A stretch of 64,000 bases of DNA, taken from the NCBI RefSeq assembly GCF_003688995.1, contig NZ_PENI01000018.1, positions 1 through 64,000 of the forward strand, read 5' to 3'. Under the pieces are notes generated by a model, which did no database searches, was not told the origin of the DNA, and worked only from the letters and a program-made list of their open reading frames with translations. The DNA comes from Streptomyces shenzhenensis. Its GTDB lineage: Bacteria > Actinomycetota > Actinomycetes > Streptomycetales > Streptomycetaceae. The translations under genes were made by a program, and so were the position numbers. The first letter of the stretch is position 1. Each line of letters starts with the position of its first letter. Below, piece by piece: positions 17,037 through 26,147 of the stretch.

Positions 17037-18062
17037 ATGGGTGAGGTGCTGGGCGTCGCGGTACTGGGTGCCGGACACATGGGGGCCGACCATATACGTC
17101 GCCTCGCTCACCTGGTGAGCGGCGCCAGGGTGGCCGCCGTCGCCGATCCCGACACCGAGCGCGCGCAGGAGGTGGTCGCGGGCCTGGACGGCGTCTCGGT
17201 GCACGCGGAGGCGGCGGCCGCGCTGGACGCGCCCGGCGTGGGCGCCGTCCTGATCGCCTCGCCCGGCCCCGCGCACGAGGAGGCCCTGCTGGCCGCCTTC
17301 GACCGCGGGCTGCCGGTCCTGTGCGAGAAACCCATGGTGCCCGACTCCACGGGGGCACTGCGGGTGCTGGAGGCGGAGGCCCGACTGGGCCGGCGGCTGG
17401 CACAGATCGGGTTCATGCGGCGCTACGACGCCGAGTACCAGCGGCTGAAGTCCCTGCTGGACGGCGGCGGTCTGGGACGTCCGCTGATGCTGCACTGCAC
17501 ACACCGCAATGTCTCCTCGCCGCCCGGCTTCACCAGCGCCATGCTGATCGACAGCTCCGTGTCGCACGAGATCGACGCGGCCCGCTGGCTGCTCGGCCAG
17601 GAGCTGACCGCCGTGACCGTACTGCGCCCCGCGTCCTCGTCCGGCGCCCCTCAGGGCCTGGCCGACCCGCAGTTCGTGGTCTTCGAGACCGAGCGGGGCG
17701 CCCTCGTGGACGTGGAGGTGTTCGTCAACTGCGGCTTCGGCTACCAGGTGCGCTGCGAGGCCGTCTGCGAGGCGGGCAGCGCCCGGATCGGCGACGAGCA
17801 CACCATGGTGGTCACCACCCGGGGCGGCGCCCGCGAGGACGTGGCGCAGGACTACCTCGTCCGGTTCGCCGACGCCTACGACCGTGAGCTGCGGGCCTGG
17901 GTCGACGCCACCCGCCGGGGACGGGTCACCGGTCCGAGCGTGTGGGACGGCTACGCCGCCTCCGTCGTCGCCGAGGCCGGGGTCCGGGCACTGGAGACGG
18001 GCCGCCGTACGACCGTGGAACTCGCCCCGCGCCCCGGCCTGTACGCCACCCCCGGCCGCTGA
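17037..18062 (+). CDS. Gfo/Idh/MocA-family oxidoreductase (inositol dehydrogenase-like)
   Basis: This 341-residue NAD(P)-dependent oxidoreductase has the dinucleotide motif GVAVLGAGHMGADHIRRL at residues 6-23 and VAAVADPD at about 33. The sugar-binding motif is CEKPMVPD near residue 96, where Lys is catalytic. The C-terminal half has DSSVSHEIDAARWLLG near 177, the usual D-x3-H-x2-D-like site. GGGAGG lies before the ATG. It converges with the SsgA-like gene 9 bases away. A polyol or sugar is the likely substrate. Confidence 0.85.
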   Translation: MGEVLGVAVLGAGHMGADHIRRLAHLVSGARVAAVADPDTERAQEVVAGLDGVSVHAEAAAALDAPGVGAVLIASPGPAHEEALLAAFDRGLPVLCEKPMVPDSTGALRVLEAEARLGRRLAQIGFMRRYDAEYQRLKSLLDGGGLGRPLMLHCTHRNVSSPPGFTSAMLIDSSVSHEIDAARWLLGQELTAVTVLRPASSSGAPQGLADPQFVVFETERGALVDVEVFVNCGFGYQVRCEAVCEAGSARIGDEHTMVVTTRGGAREDVAQDYLVRFADAYDRELRAWVDATRRGRVTGPSVWDGYAASVVAEAGVRALETGRRTTVELAPRPGLYATPGR

Positions 18063-18071
18063 CCACGGGTG

Positions 18072-18485
18072 TCACACGCCGCCGAACAGCGCGCCGAGCC
18101 CGCGTTCGACGGCCGTCCCGACGTCCTCCTCCCCGGCCGCCACCACGGCGTAGCTGCGCCGCAGGAAGCCGCGCAGCGCGCCGGTGTCGAACCCGAGCAG
18201 GGCGACGCCGTGCGGCGCGTGGAACTCCAGCAGCGTGCAGGTGGCTCCGCACGGCCGGATGCGCACGTCACCGCGTCCGGCGGGGGCGGCGAGCCCCGTG
18301 TCCAGCAGGGAGCGGGCGAAGATCCAGGTGACGTGCTCGCCGTCGAGGGCCGCCTCCGGCGGGAAGTCGACGAAGACCGCGAGCGGGTCGTGCACGGAGT
18401 ACCGAAGCGTGGCGGGCACGGGGACCTCCCGGTCCTCGGCGGTGATCAGTCGCGCGCGGACGGGCTGCCGGACAGTGGTGTCCAT
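18072..18485 (-). CDS. SsgA-like sporulation/cell division protein
   Basis: This 137-residue protein belongs to the actinomycete-only SsgA-like family, which guides septum placement and cell wall remodelling during sporulation. Typical parts are the N-terminal RARLITAEDREVPVPATLRY, the central YSVHDPLAVFVDF, WIFARSLLDTGL, and the C-terminal HAPHGVALLGFDTGALRGFL. The ATG at 18485 matches the family start. The ribosome site is weak. Which paralogue (SsgB-G) it is cannot be decided here; it is not next to the genes I associate with ssgA or ssgB. Confidence 0.82.
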   Translation of the reverse strand: MDTTVRQPVRARLITAEDREVPVPATLRYSVHDPLAVFVDFPPEAALDGEHVTWIFARSLLDTGLAAPAGRGDVRIRPCGATCTLLEFHAPHGVALLGFDTGALRGFLRRSYAVVAAGEEDVGTAVERGLGALFGGV

Positions 18486-18858
18486 GAAAGTACGAGCACG
18501 GCGGACCCGGTCGGATGACACCTTGCGGCGCACTCCGCGATGTGACGTACATCACTGCACGCAACAGGCGTGAGTGCGAGAGGGTGTCCACAGGTCGAAC
18601 ACACGGCCGGGCGCTACACGGACAGCCCTGACTATCGGTCAACGCGCGTACTCCGACTACGACTTGCCCCGCCTTGCCGCGTACGCCGATGACACCGGCC
18701 GACCGCGCCGTGAAGACACTGGCATATGCCAGAAGCACCACCGTATCGTGTGTTGCCAAATCCCTTACAGCGCGTCGCGGGCTGTGCAACAGTCGTAACC
18801 GGTCCCCCCGGGTCCCCCGGTTCTCCTTGGCCGTACCGTCCCCGCATCGGAGTGCGTC
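18486..18858 (+). promoter_or_regulatory. Intergenic region upstream of the PP2C gene with a 14-bp palindrome
   Basis: No gene is seen in this 373-base gap between divergent genes. CTGGCATATGCCAG at 18719-18732 is a perfect 14-bp palindrome about 130 bases before the phosphatase start. TGTTGC (18752-18757) and GCAACA (18784-18789) make a second, wider inverted repeat. Either could be a regulator site for the phosphatase or the ssg-like gene. Confidence 0.4.
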
Positions 18859-20298
18859 ATGCCGTCCCACCTCTCTGCGGATCGCCCAGCCGCCCAGCCG
18901 CCGGGGCGCGGCTCGGTCGAGGCGTTGATATCGCAGACGCGGCGACTCAAGGGCGAGGTGGACGCCGTACGCAGAGACACGCACAGTGACGGCACGGACC
19001 CGCACGAGCGCTGGCAACGCGCGCTGTACGACCTGGCGCTGCACCAGCTCAACGATCTCGACGAGCACTTGGCGCAGCTGCGGGACGGCCCGCCGCCGGT
19101 ACCGCCCGTCCCGGCGGAGCCCGCGCCCCGAACAGCCGGCCCGGCGGCGCCCGTTGCGGCACCGGCCGGCTCGCTGCTCAGCCGGGTCGGCAGCGCGGAG
19201 TGGAATCTGCTGACGGACGAGGCCAGTTGGTCCGGGGAGCTGTACCGGATCCTCGGCCGTGACCCGGCCACGTCCGCGCTCACCCTGGACGAACTGCCGT
19301 CCCTGGTCCTCGACGAGGACCGCCCGAAGCTCACGGCGATGGTCACCGACTGCCTCGTCGACGCCAAGCCGATCGACGGGGAGTTCCACGTCGTACGGCC
19401 CGACGGATCCGTGCGGGCCGTGCACATGATGGGCGAGCCCGTGCTGGACGCCGACGGCAGCACCGTCTCGATGTGGGCCGTCGTGCGCGACGTCAGCGAA
19501 CTGCGGCGCAGCCAGCGGACGGTGAGCGAGACCCGGGACTCGTTGCAGCGCCACCGGCAGCAGGCGCAGACCGAGCACCGGCTCGCCGCCGAACTCCAGG
19601 AGGCCGTGCTGCCCCCGTGGCACGGTCTGCCGGGGCCCGCGCGTCAAGGGCCGCGGTCCCTCGACGTGGCGGCCCGCCGGCTGCCCGCAGCGGAGGGCGC
19701 GCCGACCGGCGGCGACTGGTACGACGCGCTCGAACTGCCGGACGGCGAGACCGTGCTGGGCGTCGGCGACCTCACCGGACACGGCATCACCGCCGGCTCG
19801 GGCAAGGCGATGCTGATGGGCGCCGTGCGCGGGATGGCGATGGCCGGCACCCGGCCCGGCCCGCTGCTCACCTGGCTGAACCAGTTGCTGGAGACCACCG
19901 CGCAGCCCGCGCTGGGCAGCGCCGTCTGCTGCCGCTACCGGCCCGCCGACCGCACCCTGGAATGGGCACGGGCAGGACACCCCGCCCCGCTGCTGTACCG
20001 CGACGGAACGGGGCGCCTGCTGGAGGCACCCGACGGAGTCCTGCTCGGCGCGACGCCGAGAGCCGCCTACGGACAGGCCGAAACGACCCTCGAACCAGGC
20101 GACCTCCTGCTGCTGCGGACCGACGGACTGACCCGTGGACCCGGCGGAACGGACGCCGTGGACCGCCTCCTCGGCCTGGCCCCGCGCTTCGCCGCGGCCC
20201 GCACCGCACAGGACTGTGTGCGGGTGGTCGTGGAGGAGTTCGGCGCGGGCGAACGCCAGGACGACGCCTGCGTGCTCATCGCCAAGCTGTCTTCCTAG
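18859..20298 (+). CDS. PAS-domain PP2C (SpoIIE-type) serine phosphatase
   Basis: This 479-residue cytoplasmic signalling protein has a coiled N-terminal region (15-85), a proline-rich linker, a PAS fold (about 108-215, ending VSMWAVVRDVSELRRSQ), a helical linker, and a SpoIIE-type PP2C domain (230-479). Metal-binding motifs are visible: GGDWYDALEL near 287, VGDLTGHGITAGSGKAML near 304, and the C-terminal RQDDACVL. Such proteins dephosphorylate anti-sigma-factor antagonists in general stress and development. No partner anti-sigma gene is adjacent. It converges with nsdB. Confidence 0.88.
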   Translation: MPSHLSADRPAAQPPGRGSVEALISQTRRLKGEVDAVRRDTHSDGTDPHERWQRALYDLALHQLNDLDEHLAQLRDGPPPVPPVPAEPAPRTAGPAAPVAAPAGSLLSRVGSAEWNLLTDEASWSGELYRILGRDPATSALTLDELPSLVLDEDRPKLTAMVTDCLVDAKPIDGEFHVVRPDGSVRAVHMMGEPVLDADGSTVSMWAVVRDVSELRRSQRTVSETRDSLQRHRQQAQTEHRLAAELQEAVLPPWHGLPGPARQGPRSLDVAARRLPAAEGAPTGGDWYDALELPDGETVLGVGDLTGHGITAGSGKAMLMGAVRGMAMAGTRPGPLLTWLNQLLETTAQPALGSAVCCRYRPADRTLEWARAGHPAPLLYRDGTGRLLEAPDGVLLGATPRAAYGQAETTLEPGDLLLLRTDGLTRGPGGTDAVDRLLGLAPRFAAARTAQDCVRVVVEEFGAGERQDDACVLIAKLSS

Positions 20299-20386
20299 AA
20301 AACACCGGTAACCAGGAAGCACCGGCACCAAGGGAGAACCAGAACGCGCGAGAACCGGAGAGAACACCGCGCACGGGCGTCACACG

Positions 20387-21880
20387 CTACGCCTGTGCGC
20401 TGTCGCCACCCCTGTTCTTCGGCTTCGGCAGGGCAAGTCTGATCTCCTCCCGCAGTTCATTGATCTTCGGATAGCGGGCGTACTCGGCGGTGAGCCGGTA
20501 CATCTGGCGCAGCCGGTCCCAGGTGCGATGGGAGGAGTTGGAACCCATCGACATCAGCGCCAACCGGGCGTACCGGTCCGCCTGTTCGGGGTCGTTCGCG
20601 ATGAAGCACGCGGACGCCATGGACAGGAAGTCGAAGATCTTCGACCGCTGCCGGCCGTCCACCCGCAGGGCCAGGGCCTTCTCCGCGAAGTGCTGGGCGT
20701 GCGCGGCCGCGCTCGGCTCGAACTCGGCCAGGGTGCGGTAGGCCAGGGCCTGCATGCCGTACAGGTCCTCCTCCTTGAACGTCTGCATCCAGCTCGGCGG
20801 CGGCACGTCGCCCCGGTCCGAGACGAAGAGGTCCTCCGCCAGGCCGAGAGTGCGGCGCATCGCCTGCCCCTTGCCCATCGACGCCTGTGCCCAGGCCTCG
20901 ATGGTGTGGAGCATGGCCCGGGTGCGCGGCAGCACCTCGGCACCGGAGCCGGACTGGGCGAGCTTCATCAGATCGAGTGCGTCGTCGGGCCGGCCCAGAT
21001 GCACCATCTGGCGAGCCGCTCGGGAGAGCGCCTCCCCGGCGCGGGGCCGGTCGCCGCCCTCCCGGGCCGCGTGGGCGGCGATGACGAAGTACTTCTGGGC
21101 CGTGGGCTCCAGGCCGACGTCGTGCGACATCCAGCCCGCGAGGACGGCGAGATTGGCCGCGACGCCCCACAGGCGCCGCTGGAGATGGTCGGGGTGACGG
21201 TAGGCGAGCATGCCGCCCACCTCGTTGAGCTGGCCCACCACCGCCTTGCGTTGCAGCCCGCCGCCGCGGGCCGCGTCCCACGCCCGGAACACCTCGACCG
21301 AACGCTCCAGTTCCTCGATCTCCTGCGATCCGATGGGGGCGGCCTCGTAACGGTCGAACCCAGCGGGGTCGGCGTGCAGGGAGTGGTCGAGGGCAGGGGC
21401 GTCGGTTCTGAGTGTGGGGTCGGTGTGCAGCCAGTCGTGCATGGCACTGCTGAGTGCGGATCCCGCGGCGAGCGCTGCACCCGCGCCCACCAAGCCGCGT
21501 CGGTTGAGCATGAGGTCCATTCCCGTGAATTCGGTGAGGACCGCGGCAGTCCGTTCGGGCGCCCACGGCACACCGTCGGGATGTTGTGCTGTCCCGCCGC
21601 CGGACCGTTTCCCCGCACGCCCGTGCCGCACCAGACCGAGGTCCTCGATGGTCACGACACGGCCGAGACGCTCGGTGAACAGGGCAGCCAGCACCCGCGG
21701 CACCGGATCACGCGGGATCTCTCCCGTGTCGATCCACCGCCGCACCCGCGAGGTGTCGGTCGCCAGCTGGGGGTGGCCCATGGCCGCCGCCTGCCGGTTG
21801 ACCAGCCTCGCGAGTTCGCCCTTGGACCAGCCGGCCAGGCCGAACAGGTCCGCGAGCCGGGTGTTGGGTTGTCCGCTCAC
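20387..21880 (-). CDS. nsdB: NsdB-like TPR regulator, negative regulator of differentiation and antibiotics
   Basis: This 497-residue protein has an N-terminal helix-turn-helix-like part (DLFGLAGWSKGELARLVNRQ, then RVRRWIDTGEIPRD), a linker with a hydrophobic segment at 130-150 (GLVGAGAALAAGSALSSAM), and a long helical region with degenerate tetratricopeptide repeats (180-480). This is the architecture of the streptomycete NsdA/NsdB proteins, whose loss increases antibiotic production. I prefer nsdB over nsdA because of remembered gene order near chpB. Tandem 10-bp repeats lie about 60 bases upstream. Confidence 0.78.
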   Translation of the reverse strand: MSGQPNTRLADLFGLAGWSKGELARLVNRQAAAMGHPQLATDTSRVRRWIDTGEIPRDPVPRVLAALFTERLGRVVTIEDLGLVRHGRAGKRSGGGTAQHPDGVPWAPERTAAVLTEFTGMDLMLNRRGLVGAGAALAAGSALSSAMHDWLHTDPTLRTDAPALDHSLHADPAGFDRYEAAPIGSQEIEELERSVEVFRAWDAARGGGLQRKAVVGQLNEVGGMLAYRHPDHLQRRLWGVAANLAVLAGWMSHDVGLEPTAQKYFVIAAHAAREGGDRPRAGEALSRAARQMVHLGRPDDALDLMKLAQSGSGAEVLPRTRAMLHTIEAWAQASMGKGQAMRRTLGLAEDLFVSDRGDVPPPSWMQTFKEEDLYGMQALAYRTLAEFEPSAAAHAQHFAEKALALRVDGRQRSKIFDFLSMASACFIANDPEQADRYARLALMSMGSNSSHRTWDRLRQMYRLTAEYARYPKINELREEIRLALPKPKNRGGDSAQA

Positions 21881-21941
21881 GTCAAGCCCCCAGGTTCTCG
21901 GCTGAGTTGACAGTAGCCCGGTGCGGGTTGCCGGGCGACTA

Positions 21942-21982
21942 TTCGCCAGGGTTCGCCAGGGTGCGCCAGATGGTGTGCCAGT
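21942..21982 (-). repeat. Four helical-phase 10-bp repeats upstream of nsdB
   Basis: TTCGCCAGGG occurs at 21942 and 21952, followed by the variants TGCGCCAGA (21962) and TGTGCCAG (21974). The period of 10-12 bp equals one DNA turn, so a protein could bind repeated half-sites on one face. It lies 60-100 bases before the nsdB start. The regulator is unknown; autoregulation is possible. Confidence 0.55.
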
Positions 21983-22134
21983 GGTCAGCGGGTGTCAGGT
22001 AGGAATGCGCCACCCCGACCCGGTAGCCACTCGGCAGACCGGACGCATTCCCCAGGGTGCTCCCGGGCGACCGGGCCGGGTGGGCGCACGCACCAGGCAG
22101 ACACCGCAGGTACACGAAGGGATCTGTATCGCCC

Positions 22135-23274
22135 ATGTACGCAGTATCGTCCTCCGTGTCCGCCCCTCCCCGGCCACTGCGTCCGCGCCCGGCGGGCGGC
22201 GGCCCCTATCTCGCTCCCGCGCATCCGGGAGCCGGCTTGCCGGGCATGGGACGGCCACCGCGCGCCGCGGGGCCGACCGCCCAACCGCTCAGCGGGAGAC
22301 TCGACTTGTCCGGTCCCCAGGGCGCGCAGCTGCGCTCGGCGATCGCCTCGGTGCACCGGATCTGCCCGGAGTTCGCTCCGGTGCAGGTGCTGCGCCGCAG
22401 CGGTCGGTCCGTGCTCCTCGTCGGCACGACGGGGCGCAGCACGGCCGTCGCCAAGTGCCTGCTGGACCACTCACCCGCCTGGGCGGAGCGCATCCGCCAC
22501 GAAATAGCTGCATACCGCTCGTTCGTCCGGCACCGGCCGCCGGTCCGGGTGCCGAGGCTGATCGCGGCGGACCCGGACAACTGCACGCTGGTGATCGAGC
22601 GGATGCCGGGCCGGGTGGCGGCCCTGCAACGGCATCCGGTGGAGGCCCCGCCGCGGACCGACATCCGCGCGGCCCTCGGCGCGATCTGCCGGCTCAACGC
22701 GTGGCGGCCCCCGGCGGGCACGTTCGACGCGCCCCTCGACTACGCGGCCCGTATCTCCCGGTACCACGAGCTGGGGCTGCTCACCGACCGGGACCTGGGC
22801 GACCTGCAGAAGCTGCTGCACGGCATCGCGCAGGCGACGGGCCGGCAGGGCATGGGCCAGTTCTGTCACGGCGACGCCCTGCTCTCCAACCTCCTGCTCT
22901 CACCGGCGGGTCCGGTGCTGGTGGACTGGGAACACGCGGGCTGGTACCTGCCGGGGTACGACCTGGCCGTGCTCTGGTCGGTCCTCGGGGACGCCCCGGA
23001 GGCCCGGCGGCAGATCAGCCAGATCGCCCAGTCCGCGGGCCTCGCCTCGCGGGACGCGTTCCTGGTGAACCTGATGCTCGTCCTGACCCGGGAGATCCGT
23101 ACGTACGAGACGGCCGTGCAGCGCTCGATGCACGACGCGGCCCCGATGGCGGCGGGCCCGGCCCAGCTCGGCGGCGCCCCGTCCGGCGAGGAACAGCGGC
23201 TGCTCCTGAGGCGGTTGCACGACGACTGCCAGCTGGCCCGCCGGGCCGTGCGCGCGGCGGTCGGCACGCGCTGA
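22135..23274 (+). CDS. Aminoglycoside phosphotransferase-fold kinase
   Basis: This 379-residue protein is a choline/aminoglycoside kinase-like enzyme. HGDALLSN near residue 244 is the catalytic H-x-D-x4-N loop, and LVDWEHAGWY (about 262) carries the metal-binding Asp of the DFG equivalent. VLLVGTTGRSTAVAKCL near 105 gives the ATP lysine. The N-terminal 60 residues are Pro/Gly-rich and disordered. GAAGGGA (22116-22122) fixes the ATG. The substrate is unknown; family members in streptomycetes are not necessarily resistance enzymes. A strong hairpin follows. Confidence 0.78.
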   Translation: MYAVSSSVSAPPRPLRPRPAGGGPYLAPAHPGAGLPGMGRPPRAAGPTAQPLSGRLDLSGPQGAQLRSAIASVHRICPEFAPVQVLRRSGRSVLLVGTTGRSTAVAKCLLDHSPAWAERIRHEIAAYRSFVRHRPPVRVPRLIAADPDNCTLVIERMPGRVAALQRHPVEAPPRTDIRAALGAICRLNAWRPPAGTFDAPLDYAARISRYHELGLLTDRDLGDLQKLLHGIAQATGRQGMGQFCHGDALLSNLLLSPAGPVLVDWEHAGWYLPGYDLAVLWSVLGDAPEARRQISQIAQSAGLASRDAFLVNLMLVLTREIRTYETAVQRSMHDAAPMAAGPAQLGGAPSGEEQRLLLRRLHDDCQLARRAVRAAVGTR

Positions 23275-23590
23275 CGAAGCGTTGATCCGCGGTGCGCCCG
23301 CCGCGGGGCCCCTCACACGGGACCCGGGGCGCGCCGCGGATCGTCGTCCCCGCCGTCGGGGCGGCGGTCTCCGGTCGTTCGGCCGTCCCCGGCCGGTCCC
23401 GTGCGGTGCCGGGTCATTGGTGTACGCCAGTGACGCCCCGCAGGCCCGCGCGCCATCGCCGCGAAACTCCTGCGCGCCCCGTCTGACGTGGTAAATCACC
23501 CTCCCCTGGGCATGATTGACGGATCGTCGGCAAGCCGGTACCACTGGGCATCGCTCGGCTCCGCACGCCCCACCGTCCCGGGAGGCCGCA
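23275..23590 (+). terminator. Intergenic gap with a strong terminator hairpin (23284-23342)
   Basis: GATCCGCGGTGCGCCC (23284-23299) pairs with GGGCGCGCCGCGGATC (23327-23342) with one G-U pair or mismatch, giving a 16-bp stem 7 bases after the kinase stop region. The remaining 250 bases hold no gene. TTGACG at 23516-23521 with GTACCA 16 bases later is a weak promoter candidate for the amidase. Confidence 0.6.
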
Positions 23591-25555
23591 TTGCGAGGAT
23601 CCGCCATCGACCCCACGTCCGCGCCCGGCGGCAGACGTACGCGCAGGGCGGCCGGAGGCATCGCCGCCGCGGCGCTGCTGCTGCCGCTGCTCGGCGCCGC
23701 CCCGTCCCCGGCCGCCACCGGCTCCGCCACGGGCGGGCTCCAGCGCGCCTTCGCCTCGGCCGCCGCCGCGTATCACGTGCCGCAGAGCGTCCTGCTGGCC
23801 GTCTCCTATCTCCAGTCCCGCTGGGACACGCACGCCGGGGCGCCGAGCGTGACCGGCGGCTACGGCCCGATGCACCTCACCGACGCGCGCACCGCGCTCA
23901 CCGCCGTGCCGCACCACGGCGAGGGCACCGAGGACGCCCGCGGCGACAGCGCGCGCCCCGCCCTGCGCCCGGAGCCGCGCGTGCCCGAAGCGTCCGCGCT
24001 CCCGGCCCGTCTCGAAACGCTGCCGACGGCGGCCGGGCTGACCGGGATCCCGGCGGCCGGACTGCGGACCGACCCGGCCGCCAACGTGGCCGGCGGCGCC
24101 GCGCTGCTCGCCGCCGCCCAGCAGGAGTTGGGCCGCCCCCTCAGCTCGGACCCCGCCGACTGGTACGGCGCGGTGGCCCGGTTCTCCGGCGCGGCCGACA
24201 CCGCGACCGCGGCGGCCTACGCGAACGACGTGTACGACGTGCTGCGCACCGGCGCGCAACGCACCACGGACGACGGGCAGGTGGTCGCGCTGGCCGGGCG
24301 GCCGGGTCTGTCCGCGGACACCGCGCAGCTGAAGCGGGCCGGCCTGGCCCCGGCCGCCGAGGACGGCACGGAGTGCCCCGCTGCGGTGTCCTGCACCTGG
24401 GTGCCGGCGCCGTACGAGGAGTTCGGGGACGACTACGGCAACCACGATCTGGGCGACCGGCCGGCCACGCAGAGCATCAAGTACATCGTCATCCACGACA
24501 CCGAGGGCGCCTGGGACGGTGTCCTCGACCTGATCAAGGACCCGACCTATGTGTCGTGGAACTACACCATCCGCTCCACGGACGGGCTGATCGCCCAGCA
24601 CGTCAAGGCGAAGGACGTGGCGTGGCACGCGGGCAACTGGTACGTCAACGCCAAGTCGATCGGTATCGAGCACGAGGGTTTCCTCGCCGCGCCGGACGCC
24701 TGGTACACGGAGGCGATGTACCGGTCGTCGGCCCGGCTGGTGAGGTACCTCGCCGCGCGGTACGGCATCCCGCTGGACCGGCAGCACATCCTCGGCCATG
24801 ACAATGTGCCGGGTCCCACCGCCGCCACGGTGCCGGGCATGCACACCGACCCGGGTCCGTACTGGGACTGGCGGCACTACTTCGAACTGCTGGACCACCC
24901 CTTCGGGCGCGCGGGCGGCGCGAGGGGCGGGCTGGTCACGATCCTGCCGGACTACGCGCGCAACCAGCCGGTGTACACGGGGTGCACCACCGCGGGTGAG
25001 CCGTGCGCGGCGCACGGGTCCAGCGAGGTGCGGCTGTACTCCGACCACGACGAGAACTCCGCGCTGATCAAGGACATCGGCCTCGGTACGGTCCCGACCA
25101 CCGGTGTGAACGACGTGTCCTCGCGGGTCTCGACCGGGCAGCAGTACGCGGTGGCCGACCGCTGGGGCGGCTGGACGGCGATCTGGTATCTGGGGCAGAA
25201 GGCCTGGTTCAGGAACCCGGGCGGGCAGCCGACGGCCGTCGCCGCCGCCGGACGCGTGATCACGCCCAAGGCGGGGCTCGCGGGCATTCCGGTGTACGGG
25301 AGGGCGTACCCGGAGAAGGCCGCCTATCCGGCGGAGGTGCCCGCGCAGGCGGTGTCCCCGCTGCCGTACACGATCCCGGCGGGCCAGCGGTACGTCGTCG
25401 GTGACGAGCTGCCCGGCGAGTACTACTACGCGGTCACCTTCACCGCCGACTCGCACCGGGTCGTGACCGGCGAGGACCTGTACTACCAGATCCAGTACGG
25501 CCATCGGGTGGCGTATGTGCGCGCCGCCGATGTGGATGTGCGGCCGTCGGCCTGA
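23591..25555 (+). CDS. Secreted N-acetylmuramoyl-L-alanine amidase
   Basis: This 654-residue exported peptidoglycan hydrolase would cut the amide bond between muramic acid and L-alanine. A TTG start is preferred: GGGAGG lies just before it, and the protein then opens with a twin-Arg-like basic stretch (GGRRTRRAAGGI) and a hydrophobic signal ending SPAAT. Residues 45-260 are an alpha-helical N-terminal domain. The Amidase_2 domain (about 285-430) shows YIVIHDTEGAW, NYTIRSTDGLIAQHV, WHAGNWYVNAKSIGIEHEGF and ILGHDNVPGP. The C-terminal 200 residues are of SH3-like beta type. Confidence 0.87.
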   Translation: MRGSAIDPTSAPGGRRTRRAAGGIAAAALLLPLLGAAPSPAATGSATGGLQRAFASAAAAYHVPQSVLLAVSYLQSRWDTHAGAPSVTGGYGPMHLTDARTALTAVPHHGEGTEDARGDSARPALRPEPRVPEASALPARLETLPTAAGLTGIPAAGLRTDPAANVAGGAALLAAAQQELGRPLSSDPADWYGAVARFSGAADTATAAAYANDVYDVLRTGAQRTTDDGQVVALAGRPGLSADTAQLKRAGLAPAAEDGTECPAAVSCTWVPAPYEEFGDDYGNHDLGDRPATQSIKYIVIHDTEGAWDGVLDLIKDPTYVSWNYTIRSTDGLIAQHVKAKDVAWHAGNWYVNAKSIGIEHEGFLAAPDAWYTEAMYRSSARLVRYLAARYGIPLDRQHILGHDNVPGPTAATVPGMHTDPGPYWDWRHYFELLDHPFGRAGGARGGLVTILPDYARNQPVYTGCTTAGEPCAAHGSSEVRLYSDHDENSALIKDIGLGTVPTTGVNDVSSRVSTGQQYAVADRWGGWTAIWYLGQKAWFRNPGGQPTAVAAAGRVITPKAGLAGIPVYGRAYPEKAAYPAEVPAQAVSPLPYTIPAGQRYVVGDELPGEYYYAVTFTADSHRVVTGEDLYYQIQYGHRVAYVRAADVDVRPSA

Positions 25556-25586
25556 CAGCCGCAGTCGGCCCCGTCGGCCGGCGCCG

Positions 25587-26084
25587 TCAGCCCTGCTGGA
25601 AAAGCTCCGCCGGGAGCGGCTTCAGCAGGGCGTACAGATCGTCGGTGATGGGGCGGTCCCAGGCGGCGATGGTGACCAGGACGCCGTCGCTGCGGTCGAA
25701 CTGGACGCACGAGATACGGGTCTCGGAGAGCTTCAGCCGGCGCACGATCAGCAGGTTGTCGCCCTGGAGCACCGGCATGTCCTCGGCGCCGGTGACCGTG
25801 ATCTCCTCGTCGTTCTCCAGTGCCAGCAGCAGCTGGCCGACCTCGAAGGGGATCTCCCCGTCGGCGACCTCGCGGGCCGGGGAGCCCTCCGGGAGATTGC
25901 CGATGATCATGGCGGGGCCGCGGCCGCCGAACAGGTCGTAGCGCAGGAAGACGCCCTGGCAGGTGCCGTCGGGGGCGGGCAGCAGACCCGCGCCCAGATT
26001 GCCGGGCCAGTCGCCCGGATCCATGGCCAGCACGTCGAAGTCGGGCCCGGCGGGGGTGGCGCTGCGGCGGCGGAGGAACGACAT
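25587..26084 (-). CDS. Hypothetical cytoplasmic protein, 165 residues
   Basis: It has no signal or membrane segment and a mixed beta-rich pattern (ITVTGAEDMPVLQGDNLLIV, TRISCVQFDRSDGVLVTIAAW). The N-terminus reads MSFLRRRSATPAGPDFDVLA. It converges with the amidase over 31 bases. I do not recognise the family. No ribosome site is evident before the ATG. Conserved-looking composition and GC3 bias match real genes nearby. Confidence 0.6.
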   Translation of the reverse strand: MSFLRRRSATPAGPDFDVLAMDPGDWPGNLGAGLLPAPDGTCQGVFLRYDLFGGRGPAMIIGNLPEGSPAREVADGEIPFEVGQLLLALENDEEITVTGAEDMPVLQGDNLLIVRRLKLSETRISCVQFDRSDGVLVTIAAWDRPITDDLYALLKPLPAELFQQG

Positions 26085-26147
26085 GCGGCCATGGTACGTG
26101 CCCGGGCCCGGTCGACGGCGCCCGGGCGGCGTCCCATCAGGGAAGCG

